A stretch of 64,000 bases of DNA. It comes from Cydia pomonella (Eukaryota > Arthropoda > Insecta > Lepidoptera > Tortricidae). Below, piece after piece: positions 12,274 through 25,177 of this stretch. The translations under genes and the position numbers were made by a program. The stretch lies in contig NC_084717.1 of assembly GCF_033807575.1 (NCBI RefSeq), forward strand, positions 4,961,692 to 5,025,691, in the 5' to 3' direction. The first letter of the stretch is position 1. Every line of letters starts with the position of its first letter. Below the pieces are notes generated by a model that was not told the origin of the DNA, made no database searches, and saw only the letters and a program-made list of their open reading frames with translations.

Positions 12274-12828
12274 TGTCGTCAAGCTCACCATACTTATTAA
12301 CCTATCGAATGAGCTAATGCTTTTACAGATACTGGAAAGCGATATGTAAACATACTACATACCTATACGAGGCCTGGACGTTAGTGAGATGACGATATGA
12401 GTTGTGCTGGTGTCCGACTTTATTACCTGCATGTAAATGAGTTTCACATGATTATCCACCTGGTTTATTGAGCTTAATAGTCGCCTCCAAACCTCCCCTT
12501 ATAGCGACCCCTTTCCTCACACAAAGTTTACTTTAAGTTCATATTAGCCTCACTGGATCACTGTTCACTCTGAGTACTGATAACGTTGGTCACAATCAAC
12601 AAGAGACACATCATTATTCTAATAACACCATAAGAACGTCCTTGACTTGATCTAAAAGCAAATATCACTCCGCCGTAGATTTGTTCCACACAACCTCCTT
12701 TTTCCTACTGTCGTTCTCATCTACCCTCTCAACTTCAGCCAAAAAACTTTTAACTTAAACGTGACTACTAGCGCCATCTACTCCATGACGTTGGCAAATA
12801 TTAGCCGGTTCGCAATACGTCCGCGACA
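12274..12828 (-). repeat. LTR (left copy; 3' LTR by orientation)
   Basis: 555 bp, TG...CA ends, repeated at 17555-18109 with two differences (near 12747 and 12821). Flanked on its outer side by GTTAA. Confidence 0.93.
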
Positions 12829-12846
12829 CTCCCGCCCCGAAAGAAA
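12829..12846 (-). promoter_or_regulatory. Probable polypurine tract of the non-coding LTR element
   Basis: Read on the minus strand, the bases just before the LTR are CTTTCGGGGCGGGAG, a purine-rich run ending exactly at the LTR edge. This is the expected plus-strand primer position and sets the element's orientation. Confidence 0.65.
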
Positions 12847-13060
12847 AATGCTCCTCTTAATTGAAATTATATGCCTATAGGCAAACATATAAATAAATCA
12901 ACAATCAGATAATAAGAACACTTAAAGTGAATAACGATGTGTTTGAGCCGTCCATTCTCGAACCGCATGGTTCACACTTTGTGAACGTGAATCGGCACGG
13001 CCTGAGACTTTGTGCAATTTCTGATGACGTTACAAAAATGTTCTGAGACCCTCCGTTTCT

Positions 13061-13318
13061 GTGATGGATCAAATCGTGCATCTGAATTCTTCGGCTATCG
13101 AGGCCGAACCAAGAAAGGAAGAGCCAAGGAAGCGTAGGGATGGACGTATGGTCACACGTCGTTGGGCGAACAGAATAACATTAAAGATAAATCCACATTA
13201 CAAGCTAGCATACACCGCCCAAGAAAGAGCGGCTTCGAGTGCACTGGTGAAGAACCACACAGGACTGGTGTCCACAGTGACTTATGACGATACGGCAACG
13301 AATAAATCTGTCTTGTGA
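13061..13318 (+). other. Unrecognised 85-codon frame inside the LTR element
   Basis: An open frame beginning MMDQIVHLNSS with a basic middle (PRKEEPRKRRDGRMVTRRWA). It lies antisense to the retroelement and in a locally GC-richer patch (12950-13320). No family recognised; no partner frame or splice context was established. It may be chance or a captured fragment. Confidence 0.2.
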
Positions 13319-16300
13319 CTATTGCTACTGTAGGAGTCGTGCATAAAACAATTACGGCTCCTCTTCCCGCAAAATACCGTAAAACTAAGTTACTCTAAAC
13401 CATATTTTATATTAAAGATTGATACTTTCTGAGCAGCAAAAAATATATAACAATCTACAAGATATGACCAGCGATATATATTTCTGGAAATCTATTTTAA
13501 TTTACACAACTATATTTCTTTCAGTTAGATCGGTATTACTTTTGCAATTTTTATCGGAAATATATGGAACTTTACAATCTTTCTCACTGATTTGGTTTTC
13601 TTGCTTTTTGCAATTTCATAAAACTATGTACTAACCTCAATTCCTAAAAAAATAAGCCTGAATCCCGTCTAGATTCCTACCATTACCCCCCCCCCCCCCT
13701 CTGCGGAGGCAGTGCGAGGCAAGTCGTATTGCTAGACGGACCTGTGTTGCATTGCACGCGTGAGCAAGCGATATTCTATTTCGCACGCATAGCTCTGCGC
13801 GCTCGATCTTTTGCAGCGGGTGGTGCGGTGAGGGGTATAAAGCTCCGGCCACACGCGCGAGGTCATTGGCGTCTAGTGCAGCCTTAACACTACGATATTT
13901 CACGGCAATATTAAAATGAATCAAGAAAGATATCCAACTTCCTTATATGACATCTGGTTCTAATTGTGATTATGATTCTTGGGATCATAGTGTAGCTCCA
14001 GTCTGCATTTCAATCTGATTAAATCTGATAAACAAGCTAATAAGCTGAGGTGTCTCGATCATACGTCAATAATTATTTGGCTTATAATTAATCTCTTCCT
14101 TTTATAGGTTTAATGGTCTGAGCTTTTGCAGACTGCAGAGAAAATAATTAATAATAAAGTCCTTTTTATTGTTTCTAAAGATGATATTATACAACATAGA
14201 TGATATTATATCTGAATTCCTTCTGTCATTACATTTATTAAAATAACAGAAAACTAGAGAAATTCTGATCTTATTCAGACCTTCCTACCGGCTACTACCG
14301 GCTTTCTTACTACCGGCTTTGTAATTATTACTATGAATATGAAGGTTGAAGGTACTTAATATGTACATCTACGACGAGTAGACTCGATCGAGTTGGAGAC
14401 ATCAATTAACATCTACTGCTCGATTCCACTTTCATTTAACAAATTTAAAATAGTTATACATGGCTAATGACTATTCCTTAAATTATCTGCCACTCCTTTA
14501 CCTGTTTTTGTTCCAATAAAATAGATAATAAAGAAACCACTAGCCCATTCAATTAGTATGCCTTTCATTTGGAGTCTTCGCAATAATAATATTTTTAACA
14601 TTTTTAACCATAGGTTTGGGTCATCGTATGTACATACATAGATACATACACAATTCAGAAGTTAAGTTAATTTTTATCTAATTAGTTTATATCAAATCTA
14701 TGACTGTCCACACTATGAATCAATGGTTGAATAATAATAAGAAGCCCTTATACCTACAGGGTATTGCTTAGGTGCAAACATATTATAATAGCCTGGTGGC
14801 TTATACGAAACAGTTTTGCCTTTGCAATTTACTGTTATACAAGTTGATATTTACTGCTTTTCTGATGACAGTCTCTAGATTGGAATGTTAATTGGGATTA
14901 AATCAAGATACTGTGCTGAGTTACATCAACAGAAAAAGTAAGTGAATATTATTTAAAAATAATATATTCGGCAGTTCTTTATTCTTTTAAAATCCTTTTA
15001 ACCGTTTATTTTTCAGGACAGAAATATCATGCATGCCAACTGTTAAATCTAGCGAGCCCTATTATTGGCATGCCAGCAGGTTGCTGGTGCCATTGGAGTG
15101 GCTGCGCGATTCTGATTGGGTCTCAATGATGGTCCTGGTCCTTTGAGTTTGGGTAGCCATGTACATATTATGACATCAAATTGTAATCTGATTTCAAGTG
15201 CCTCCTGCATTTTCACTGAGGCACGTTACAGGTTACTACACCTAAATGATACCAACTTGTAAGAAACCAACCCGTAACAATTCCTTACAACTGTAACAAC
15301 AAACAACAATGAGGCAAGTCATTCCTTAACATCTCTTATGTTATGGTGATTCTAGTCCTTCGAACGAAGTGAATGGGTTAAATTCGAATTTTGAATTACT
15401 TGCAATGCTTCTGATTTTAGCCTAGTGAAAATATGGATGCGCAAAACATACGATTATAATAGCCTAGTTTGGTTGTTTGGAAGATGTTGCTCTTCAGCGA
15501 TAAGACCGCCTGTTGTGTACGTAATTTGTATGTTATGTTCCTTTATTATTTTATTAACCATGATAAAATAAATTGAAAAATCTAAGAAAACATTAATGGA
15601 TCATATAAGTATAACGAACGAATGTTGAATCTGGTTCCTACCTAATACGTTAAACATGTACATTACGTACATGTACATTCGTTTTCTATAAAGACACGCA
15701 GTATAAATTGTTTCCATACACCACACTTGTGCGCACGACGAGTCAAATCAGGGCTGAGCTGATAATTTGCTGAGTCATAAAGCGGATATTCTGCAAGCAA
15801 TGCGTGTTATACAAAAGCATCATGATTCATAAGAGATTATGGTTCTTTTCACAAAATATTATATTACACCAATATAACTAGATCCCGAAGTTACAGAAAA
15901 TATACCAGGTCGGAGGTCAGACCTAAACTGGTTTGTAGGCAACAACAGTCCGCCAGCCATAATATCAACTATCCGCGTGATAAATAAACTTTAAATTTGG
16001 TACTATTACCCATAACAACTGTTCCGCCAAATAGAACAATGAATGTGAGATTTTGATTCTTATTATTTTAATATTAAGATATTAATTATTTTGTTAAATT
16101 GTTGATCAACCGCATAATTTGAATCTGTGATGAAGTCGCTGTTTGAAAGGATCAATTCTGGTTCACAACACAAATCGACCAGCAAATTTTAATTCAAAAT
16201 GTTTATTAGTGCATGATTTTATTTAATTTACATCAAAGATTGGTCAGGCAACTAAATCTAAACACGTAAAGCACCTTGTCCCCTACATAATCAAACATAA

Positions 16301-17536
16301 ATATCAAATTTAACGAAACATAATATATCTAAATATATAGATTATAGTTAAACTTGTTCAATTTAAACATGTTAGGTATGAGCAGGTATGGTAATGGCAC
16401 CAATTATAGGACTTGAAGATAACAATTGGATAATTGCTGACACTTCACTGACAATTGAAAAAAAATCTACCGCTTTGGGCGTTAAAATTTGAGTTGAATG
16501 TCATTTCGCCCTTTATTATTTTCGACATGTTTAATGAAATATTTAGTTAGGTACTTGGTTTCAATATAATGAAATGTGAGACTTAAGAGTTCTCTGGCTC
16601 TTCTTGAAGGTAAAATGTTACTAAGTCAGTGTTTAAAAACTGATGATAAATACTTGTTTTATAGAATTTATAATAAACATACCAATACTGGTGCCACGTC
16701 CGTAATAGGGGTGTCAACTGTACCTAATTACCAATGTTTACTGATACCTACCTGATAAATGACTTACAGATACATGAATGATTACTGATTACCTTTTATT
16801 AGTAGGTAGAGGTAACTATATTTTCTGATGTGACAATCTTTGCCACTCCTCGAATAAGAGAATGAGAATTCTTTTAACATAGAAATGTTGAATCTGTTTA
16901 GTAACGTCACACATAACCATGAGCGTAGCGAGTGGTTAAAAAAGTAGAATCTTGAGCGTTCCGAAGGGTTTCAAGTCACGTGAGTTGAAAACAAACTTTG
17001 CTGCTCTGGTGAAACACAAACATTTTTATCACATCAATCAGTGACAAATACTGGGTCTTAAATATAAAAAATATAAATGAATCCTTTCAAATATCAAAAC
17101 CATCACTTGAAATTCCATTCCACTGCTTATTGCTGCTTTAGGGCTAATTAACACACTGTTTTCAAAGATTAAAGAGAGCCTTTTAATTCAGACTACCCTT
17201 TGTCGCAAAATATTAATAATCGTGAAAGTATGTATTTAGATATCTGCTTATTATAAACTATATTATATAAAGAGCAAGAATGTTCAGTTAAAATGTAGGT
17301 ACTCAATTGCTTATGTGCTCAGGTGTACCACTAACATTCGCCTACTGAATACCTTTTTGCAAGAAAAGGGTTACATAAATATGAGCTTCATGGTTGAAAT
17401 AAAACATTAAATTGAATTAAATAAACCAAAAAATGCAGCTTTGTAGTTGTACGCGCGTAAATATATTGACTTTTCATCTGTTAGAGAGAAACATATGTTA
17501 CTTTTGATGATAATAACAGTACATGTGAATAAAAAT

Positions 17537-17554
17537 TCCCAGCATGCTCCACCA
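17537..17554 (-). promoter_or_regulatory. tRNA primer-binding site of the non-coding LTR element
   Basis: The + strand reads TCCCAGCATGCTCCACCA right against the LTR: a 7-base acceptor-strand-like run, a discriminator A and CCA, preceded by T-stem-like bases. On the minus strand it begins TGG, as primer-binding sites do. The exact tRNA was not identified. Confidence 0.75.
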
Positions 17555-18109
17555 TGTCGTCAAGCTCACCATACTTATTAACCTATCGAATGAGCTAATG
17601 CTTTTACAGATACTGGAAAGCGATATGTAAACATACTACATACCTATACGAGGCCTGGACGTTAGTGAGATGACGATATGAGTTGTGCTGGTGTCCGACT
17701 TTATTACCTGCATGTAAATGAGTTTCACATGATTATCCACCTGGTTTATTGAGCTTAATAGTCGCCTCCAAACCTCCCCTTATAGCGACCCCTTTCCTCA
17801 CACAAAGTTTACTTTAAGTTCATATTAGCCTCACTGGATCACTGTTCACTCTGAGTACTGATAACGTTGGTCACAATCAACAAGAGACACATCATTATTC
17901 TAATAACACCATAAGAACGTCCTTGACTTGATCTAAAAGCAAATATCACTCCGCCGTAGATTTGTTCCACACAACCTCCTTTTTCCTACTGTCGTTCTCA
18001 TCTACCCTCTCAACTTCAGCCAAAAACCTTTTAACTTAAACGTGACTACTAGCGCCATCTACTCCATGACGTTGGCAAATATTAGCCGGTTCGCAATACG
18101 TTCGCGACA
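17555..18109 (-). repeat. LTR (right copy; 5' LTR by orientation)
   Basis: 555 bp, matches 12274-12828 at all but two positions. The outer flank is GTTAA, equal to the left flank. Confidence 0.93.
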
Positions 18110-18114
18110 GTTAA

Positions 18115-19117
18115 TGCACCGTCGGTGAACTCTTTCAAAAATAGACTAGATACACATTTTAGAGCTATAAAAAGTGCAAAATAAACACAGGTGCTGCAAT
18201 ATACAAGCATCAGCTCCAAGATCTGCTAGTGTATCAAATAAAATAATAATATGTAACGGAAATAGGCCCATATAAAAAGCAAATTTACTATCCTATTTAT
18301 ATGATCCAAATTCATGAATTCAACAATACGTTTTGTTATCGCCAAAAAAGACCACCCGCATGATGGCTAAATTTGTTATCTGAATGAGCTGTCACATAAA
18401 TCTGAACCTTAATACTATCACGATAGTTGCTCTGGCTCGCGCCGAAGTTGCTCTGCATAAAAGAAACAAAGGCTTTTGTTTGACACATTAGGGACCAAAA
18501 AAAATATTTCGTACAATTCATAGATATGATGTGTCTGTCTCTGTGAGGTGTATACTCAAAATAGGTACCGATATCTTAACATTCTTAATAAAATAATCTA
18601 CCGGAAGACACTAATGTATATAGTCTGTGCGGGAAGAAAAGAGGCGCGGGATGTAAGGGTACCCATAAATTCCGCATAGACTCTGCTTATTCACGTAAAC
18701 ACTGTCGTGTTTTGTACTTTTGGTGGTATTTTGTTATACTCGTAACTATTTATTTACGCTCTGGGCGGGTGGTTAATAATAGTTTTATGCAAAATAAACA
18801 AGAAATTATACGTATCATAACGGTTCAGCACTGATTGATTAGCGAGTTATTATTTCGCGGATTATCAAAGGAAAATTTTTGTTTTAGTTCTGTCTTAAAT
18901 AATCATCTTATTACGATATCATGATCCGTTTGAGGAGTAATTCCATCCGTTATTAGGTAGTAACAAATGATCCCACCTGACGGACGACTACTAATATGGG
19001 ATAAGATCACAGACCAGACAGACCTCAGATGGATTCTGCATTCCATATGAAAGTTTATTTTTATACTTTCGCGTAAAGTTTTTGTACATATTTTTTGGAA
19101 GTTTAGCACATTAATAT
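18115..19117. other. No gene seen
   Basis: AT-rich DNA without convincing coding or repeat structure. Confidence 0.4.
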
Positions 19118-19374
19118 ACAACGTGTAACAAAATTTGTGGGGATCCGTTTAAGGGTACATTTGATGTCATGATCTGATCAGAAAAAAGTAGAAGAAGAAA
19201 TGTTTTGACTCATTTTTGGCCTTTGGATGGAAATTTGGCGGACTTGAAAGACCCCATAGAAAAAAAAAATATTTTTCGCGTCAAAAAAAAATTGTCTTCT
19301 ACATTTTCCTAATCAGTACACGATACCCGAATATGCCCTTAAGCTGATCGCCACTAATTTTTTTACATCCTGTG
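19118..19374. repeat. Repeat with weak inverted ends
   Basis: The left part (GTGTAACAAAATTTGTGGGGA) and the right part (CCACTAATTTTTTTACATCCTG) are imperfect inverted repeats. The interior shares blocks with 7625-7840. Probable MITE. Confidence 0.5.
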
Positions 19375-21127
19375 TTTAGAAATGCAACATTTTTGTAAAA
19401 AAAGTACGAAAAATACATATTTCATCTATTTTTTTTTATTGAGTCCAAGCAAAAGAGATTTGAAGCAACTGTCATAGGGGTCATCATTAGACACAACAGG
19501 TACAGAATTCTATAATATAAATCCTAATGCTAGCTTGCACAGTAGGCATAATGCCACAAGCCGCACAATTGAATAGCATTTAAAAGTATTTAACGCATTT
19601 AAAGATCATCTTTGGAATTAAATTTAGATGACATTTAGAATTAGACGCAACAGATAAGTATAAGCAATTGTGCTACCATCTCTTATTTATATGCCTTTAG
19701 GCGGACAAAGCAGAGCAGTACCAAGACCGTTGATGGTTTGAAATTTGATTCAACATGTTTTTAAATGACCAAAGGGTAGTCATTTAGAAAAGGTTAAAGG
19801 TACTTACGCGTCTAACACGGTATTTTGTAACACTCAGGCAGATGGTTTCACTAAAATGGAATATGGTTTTTCAAAATATAGGGTTCAATAACCCTTTCAT
19901 CTTGGTCTTCTCACAAAACCATAAAGCAGACTGGGTGATTAGTTTTGCTACACTTTATTTACTACATCTGCCGCTTCTTTAGATTAGTATACAGACAAAA
20001 ATGCATTAAAGATCGCATAAATATTGGTAAATTGGTCAAAATTACCAGAACAAGAATGCCATATTTCAGCAAAAAATATTACGTGCTTTAGGTTACGATA
20101 CGCTTGCTCCTTAAAAGGTACTGTGGCGAAAAACATCATCGAGTTATCACTAGGCATTTTATCTTCGTTAGATATTAGTCCCTTAGTAGAAAAATCTACG
20201 CGTGGTGAGCGCATGCCATCATTCAATTACAACATATTTGCATCGTCTAGTGTGCAGTAATCTGTAGACGGAATTAATACCGGACGGTTATCATATCTGC
20301 GGATACACCTTATTTAGGGATTTCCTTTAGTTATACGTCTTCCTGCTGCTTCGGGCCGACTATTTTGATAAAATATATATTTGGTTGCTTGATATTATAT
20401 ATTTATGTGTCATCAGTGTCATCACTCATATTTCAAAATCTCACATGAAATGTTTGCGTGAATTCAAGTCTGATGCCAATACCTAAAAAAAGCCTATTTG
20501 AAAAATTCCGTGTACAATCAAGTATAAAATACTCGTAAATAACCGTGTTATACCTATCATTATTTCACTTCCCGTCCATCCGTAATGCAATCTCGATGGA
20601 TCCAGACCTATTTTGCCTTATCCCATTGTGCCCAATTCTGCATACATATGTAGATTCCATGACAATTCAATACATTTTTATCCAGCTAGGGAATTTGCCG
20701 CTGGGATTTCGACATCAAAGGTTTTAAATTGAGTTATTGGAAGGTAAAGAAATGTTGGCAAAATATATATATATATTTTTTTGTAAGTATTGGTTTTTGC
20801 AGGGTTTTTTAAAACCGAACCCTGATTTACTCGTTAGTAGAAAGCATTTAAAAAGTTTATATTTTGTGATTGAATTTTTATCAAAAATATTTGAAATTGA
20901 ATATTACATTTAAATTCGCTTATACACATGCGTGATTAAAATTTTGTTATTTGTGAAAAATACCAGTACCTTTATTCATGGTGGAATAAAAAGAGATTTT
21001 TTTGTCATAAGTAATAATTAACTGGAATTTATACTCGAATATTGAAGGCTCGATTAAGTACATAGATTATTTATGTTGAGGAAACTTCAGGGTATGTCAT
21101 ATTATTATGATATATTTTTGACGACCT
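19375..21127. other. No gene seen
   Basis: AT-rich. Two overlapping frames of about 80 codons on opposite strands near 20.0-20.26 kb are unsupported by any motif. Confidence 0.4.
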
Positions 21128-21195
21128 GTCTGGCCTGGTCGATCCTGCCTATGAAGCCGATGGTCCCGGGTTCTAATCCGGGGCCTAAGTTCTAA
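21128..21195 (+). mobile_element. SINE head fragment
   Basis: Contains CTATGAAGCCGATGGTCCC followed by GGGTTCTAATCCGG, a B-box-like segment, as in the SINEs at 4311 and 46531. Only the tRNA-like head is clear; a TTGTCTAAGTACCCACATCATAAGCC remnant follows at about 21240-21265. Confidence 0.65.
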
Positions 21196-21698
21196 CTTTT
21201 ATGTTTTTTTTTTGTTTTTATATACTCGTAATAAATCGTTGTCTAAGTACCCACATCATAAGCCTTTTTGAGATTACTTGGTAAATTTGTGTAATAAACC
21301 TTTAATATTTATTTATTTTTACGTAGGCATATAGGTCCTGAAAACTACCCTCATCAGCGCCTATGCAATGTTATTCAAGGTTTGGGTAGAGACGGGGTAA
21401 AACCGAATAACGCCAATACATTACCTTAATTCGAGTTAATCGAATTTATCCCGTTCCTATTATGCTCCTTACATTCAAACTATATGTAGACATTACTGAA
21501 ACTAAGCAATCTACCTTTCAGTCATCAATAGAAATCCCCACTAAATGTATCGGGTAGATTTTCCAGGTACACAATACAGGACGATCGCTACCAAAATTCA
21601 CCCTATGCCTTTGAACACTTAAAGTCACCTGCCGTTTATTCCCATTGCCTTTACGAGTTTGGGCGAGTATCCTTATGTATATCCTTAATAATTTAACT

Positions 21699-21799
21699 TA
21701 GCCACTCACTTGCTTCATACTTTTCAGTGACTTCTATTATTATAATAAAATAAGGGTGACAGCTGGTAACCACAGTTACCAAAAGCAAGTGAGTGGCTA
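21699..21799. repeat. Inverted repeat, 16-bp perfect arms
   Basis: TAGCCACTCACTTGCT (21699-21714) and its exact reverse complement (21784-21799) enclose about 70 bases. A small foldback element or MITE remnant. Confidence 0.75.
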
Positions 21800-21890
21800 T
21801 GTGTAATATATTGTAATATTGACTGAAGCGTTAGCGAAGGTCTCCGCTTTAAGTTGGGTATTTTGTCCGGATGTTCTCCTCTACAGCGGC

Positions 21891-22135
21891 GGTATATTGG
21901 TCATATTTTTATCAGTTGACATGTCATGCGTCACTTTCGCACTTACATACTTGTTAGAACGTGACAGGAATGATGACAGATGATAAAAATCCGACCATCT
22001 TAGCCCTACTACGGCGGTATATTGGTCGTATTTTTATCAGTTGTCATGTCATGCATTACTTTCGCACGTACATACTTGTTAGAACGTGACAGGTGGTGAC
22101 AAATGATAAAGAGCCGACCATTAGCCCTACTGGTC
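21891..22135. repeat. Tandem duplication, about 115-bp period
   Basis: Two adjacent copies share GGCGGTATATTGGTC, TTTTTATCAGTTG, CATGTCATGC and CATACTTGTTAGAACGTGAC in order. Copies begin near 21898 and 22013. No coding content. Confidence 0.8.
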
Positions 22136-22173
22136 GTAATTCTTAATCGATTCTCGTGAAATTTTCTGACCAT

Positions 22174-22495
22174 ATTCCTCTTCTTCCTCGCGCTGTCCCG
22201 GCATTTTGCCACGGCTCGTGGGAGCCTGGGGTCCGTGTGACAACTAATCAAAAGGTTTGGCGTAGGCACTAGTTTTTACGAAAGCGACTGCCATCTGACC
22301 TTCCAACCTTGAAGGTAAACTAGGCCTTTTTGGGATTAGTCCGGTTTCCTCACGATGTTTTCCTTCACCGAAAAGCGAATGGTAAATATCAAATGCATCG
22401 TGCATAAGTTCCGAAAAACTCATTGGTACGAGCCGGGGTTTGAACCCGCGACCTCCGGATTGCAAGTCGCACGTTTTTACCTCTAGGCTTTATTA
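22174..22495 (-). mobile_element. tRNA-derived SINE, 'GACTTGCAATCCGGAGGTCG' family
   Basis: Minus-strand copy of the element at 46195-46516. Reading inward from 22495 it has a tRNA-like head with GACTTGCAATCCGGAGGTCG and a B box (GGTTCAAACCC). Then come the TACCAATGAGTTTTTCGG body, the GGAAAACATCGTGAGGAAACC block, and a tail with GCCGTGGCAAAATGCCGGGA and AAGAAGAGG. The two heads define the same SINE family. No coding capacity. Confidence 0.8.
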
Positions 22496-22828
22496 AGCGA
22501 TACGCCCCTTAGATTGATCCGGACTTATTTTTGATATGCTCTGTCAGCTGTCAAAAGTATCTCTGGTTGAAGATATTCATAACAAATCCAGATAAAATTC
22601 ATAACCTGATACGAGTATTATAATCAGAATATGCCCACATGCTTGCGCACTTTGCGGTCTCAAAGCAATTTCCTTCCGTGAACTCTCCGGTTGTAAAATG
22701 TACTCCTTGCTTAAGTTTTCTCAAGGGCGTGTGCTTAAGGAGTGCTTAGGATTATATTCATACAAACCAAGTAGCGCCTGTCACACCCCTCAAGTTTCAA
22801 GTGAATACCATTATATGCTTTGATAGTT

Positions 22829-22872
22829 GCTTACCATCAGACAGGTCGTACATTTGTTTACTTACCACTGAT
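22829..22872 (+). mobile_element. Retroposon family A fragment, opposite orientation
   Basis: TTGCTTACCATCAGACAGGTCG followed by TTTGTTTACTTACCAC and then GAAAAAAG. This is the tail end of family A reading on the + strand with its A tail to the right, confirming which end carries the tail. Confidence 0.55.
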
Positions 22873-22879
22873 ATGGTAT

Positions 22880-24310
22880 GAAAAAAGAAATTAAAAACTA
22901 TACGTCATCTTAGAACATTTAAAATCCCTGCACGAAAAAAGGCACGGTTCTTACGTTTGCCTACTTTTAAAATTTCATACTTTTATAAGTGTGTATATGT
23001 TCGCTATAAAAAATACAAATAACGATGGGCCTTCTCTGGCGCAGGTACAGTCAAGGTAGGTATTAAAATCGACATGATAAGTGCCAAAAATATGTAGGTT
23101 GCGACCTTGTTGCGAATGCAACTTATTATTGTATAAAAATCAATGCAGTACCTAAACGCAGCGGTCGGGCTCGGCTAGTATTCGGACAAAGGCCCATTTT
23201 GTTCCCGCGGGAGTTATGGATTGTGACAAAAAAAGCTAAAGCTCCCTAGGGAGTTATAACTTTTTCTTTTTAATGATGCCACTTATTCATACAAACCAAG
23301 TAGCATAAATGGGTTTTACTTTAAAAATACTGACGTTTATAGTTTAATATTTTTGTTTACGTTTAAAATTATTTAATTTTATTAATTTAACCAGCCGTTT
23401 AAAATATTTTCACATAATTTTCAATCGTGGCTGAATGCGGAATAGGTCTGTGCCTTCGATGCCTAACCTGTCAAGAAATTACAAAATGGCGGACGAATGT
23501 TTGATATGTCACCGTATTTAAGAATTATTTCGCTTAAAATTTAGTTTTTTCTTCCCAAGTGTGATCAAAAACATTGTGTGTAACTCCGGCGGTAAGAAAT
23601 TTCACTTACCCCCCTCGTTGCACAATGTACTATTGAAGTGAAAACTTCTTTAGCGGCGCTGTGCAGTTTTTGTGATGGGGAAAAAATGTTAAACTCGCGT
23701 CAGGGGTCACGTGACCGTCAGATTGCAAATTCGTACGACGGACACGTCACATCATGGTTACGTGCAAATTGAATGTCATCGAAGCCTGGTTACTATTGAA
23801 AAATCGTATCTCATTCAAGTGTTTAATAAATCTACACGTCATCGTGGATGACTCGAATTATATGGGCAATAAGGTTCGTTATTTTTGGGCACATTGTCCC
23901 TGTTGATATATAACTTGACTGTACCTTATATACTGGGTCACCAAATACTTGTTAAGCCTTAACAATATCACCTGGAACGAGGTCGCAGACATGATTACCG
24001 CAGAATTCATACAGCAAGTGTAATTGCGCCATAAAGGGCGATGTCAAAGGCATTTCCATTCGAATCGGCCCCCGGGGGTCTATTTCAGGATAGGAAACAA
24101 CGAATTGGAATTCATTTGGAAATTATTATTTTTGTTGCGAGTTGAGGGACTTGTTTAGGTACTTATATATTTTATAGTGATTAATGCAAAGGATAATATT
24201 TGCGTAGGGATATAGTACATTGTTAACCAAGGGATGATAGGCACTTATTTCTGCCAAGGTACTTTAGCGCTCGAACGCAGTGCGAGCGCCAATAGGCCGA
24301 GGCTGAAATG
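22880..24310. other. No gene seen; target of the BEL insertion
   Basis: No coding region. The last 90 bases (about 24222-24315) look like a repeat (TGTTAACCAAGGGATGA is also at 3376) into which the BEL element has inserted at ATGCC. Confidence 0.4.
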
Positions 24311-24315
24311 ATGCC

Positions 24316-24849
24316 TGGTAGTGCCTTTAAACCTATATTTGTGCGGAAATGAATATGCGCGGGAAAATATGTATGGGAGCCCTCAAGACACCACGAGGGA
24401 TTTTATTAAGTGGACTGTATATTAAATAGAAAAAAAAGTACTTGCTTGACGCCTAGATTTAAGGGATTTAGGAAATGCCTGCGCACATACCTGATGATCT
24501 TGCTGTACGGTACTTGAGCTGGCCAGCACTTCGTAAAACTTTCCCCGATCCTCAGCTACAGTACACACGTGTATCACTTTCACTCTGGTTCAACAGTTTT
24601 GCTAATTTCACATTACATTTTTATTTATTTCGGCTAAGAGATGCGTTTAGATCTGCATCGATTCAGGAACTGATTCGCCAAGATGGCGTCTCATAGAACA
24701 TGCCGTAAGCGAGACAGCAATACGGCTTTGTGCGCGTTGGCAAGGGATAGGTAACTTGGAAGGGTTAAGAGCGTTTTCACAAGTACCTACATTTGAAAAT
24801 ATTAGGAAAAACGACCTTAAAATAAAAATATCAAATTTGAAACTCACCA
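24316..24849 (-). repeat. BEL LTR (left copy; 3' LTR)
   Basis: 534 bp, starts TGGTAGTGCC and ends CTCACCA on the + strand; the other copy starts TGATAGTGCC. A 73-codon frame inside both LTRs is a chance frame. Confidence 0.93.
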
Positions 24850-24866
24850 TCCCCCCGGCCTTGAAG
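24850..24866 (-). promoter_or_regulatory. Probable polypurine tract of the BEL element
   Basis: On the minus strand the bases entering the LTR read AAGGCCGGGGGGA, ending exactly at the LTR edge, the expected site for plus-strand priming. Confidence 0.6.
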
Positions 24867-25177
24867 GAACCCTTCAAAGAAAAGAAAGGAAGGAGACAAA
24901 GTGCTCAAACTATGAAAAATATCATCGCGGCATATGGTCATTGTGCCAAGTTACTTGCTAAGTTCGTAATAGGAATACAAAACAAAAACTAACCTAACAC
25001 CTCAACCCAAAAAAAAAAGAAAGGTTTAAAAAGTAATGGTAATGCACAACAATTGTGCCAATAATCTAAGTAAGATAAGTAAAGCGTAAGTATAAGCTAA
25101 GCTAGCTTAAGTATTATAATTAATTGGTCTATATCAGACGCGAACTAAACCTAAGATCCTTAACTAAAATTAGACTC

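Larger units (their letters stand above)
12274..18109 (-). mobile_element. Non-coding LTR retrotransposon (LARD-like), complete
   Basis: Two direct 555-bp repeats bound a 4,726-bp interior. Each LTR starts TGTCG and ends CGACA, and the two differ at only two positions I can find. The 5-bp GTTAA lies directly outside both LTRs (12269-12273 and 18110-18114), the mark of LTR integration. Orientation is minus. Next to the right LTR is an 18-base sequence complementary in form to a tRNA 3' end ending in CCA. Next to the left LTR is a G-rich purine tract on the minus strand. The interior has no gag, protease, RT or integrase in any frame; the longest frames (under 100 codons) show no known motif. 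This is the layout of a LARD, a non-autonomous element that would need proteins from a relative. It is not related in LTR sequence to the BEL element at 24.3 kb. The near-identical LTRs imply a recent insertion. Confidence 0.9.

Noticed and set aside
17554..18109. The 12.3-kb and 17.6-kb repeats as a plain segmental duplication
   Set aside because: TG...CA ends, an equal GTTAA at the outer flanks, a primer site and a purine tract at the inner edges fit LTRs much better.
24475..24696. Identical 73-codon frames at 24475 and 30114 as a duplicated small gene
   Set aside because: They lie in the two LTRs of the BEL element; the identity comes from LTR duplication, not from a gene.
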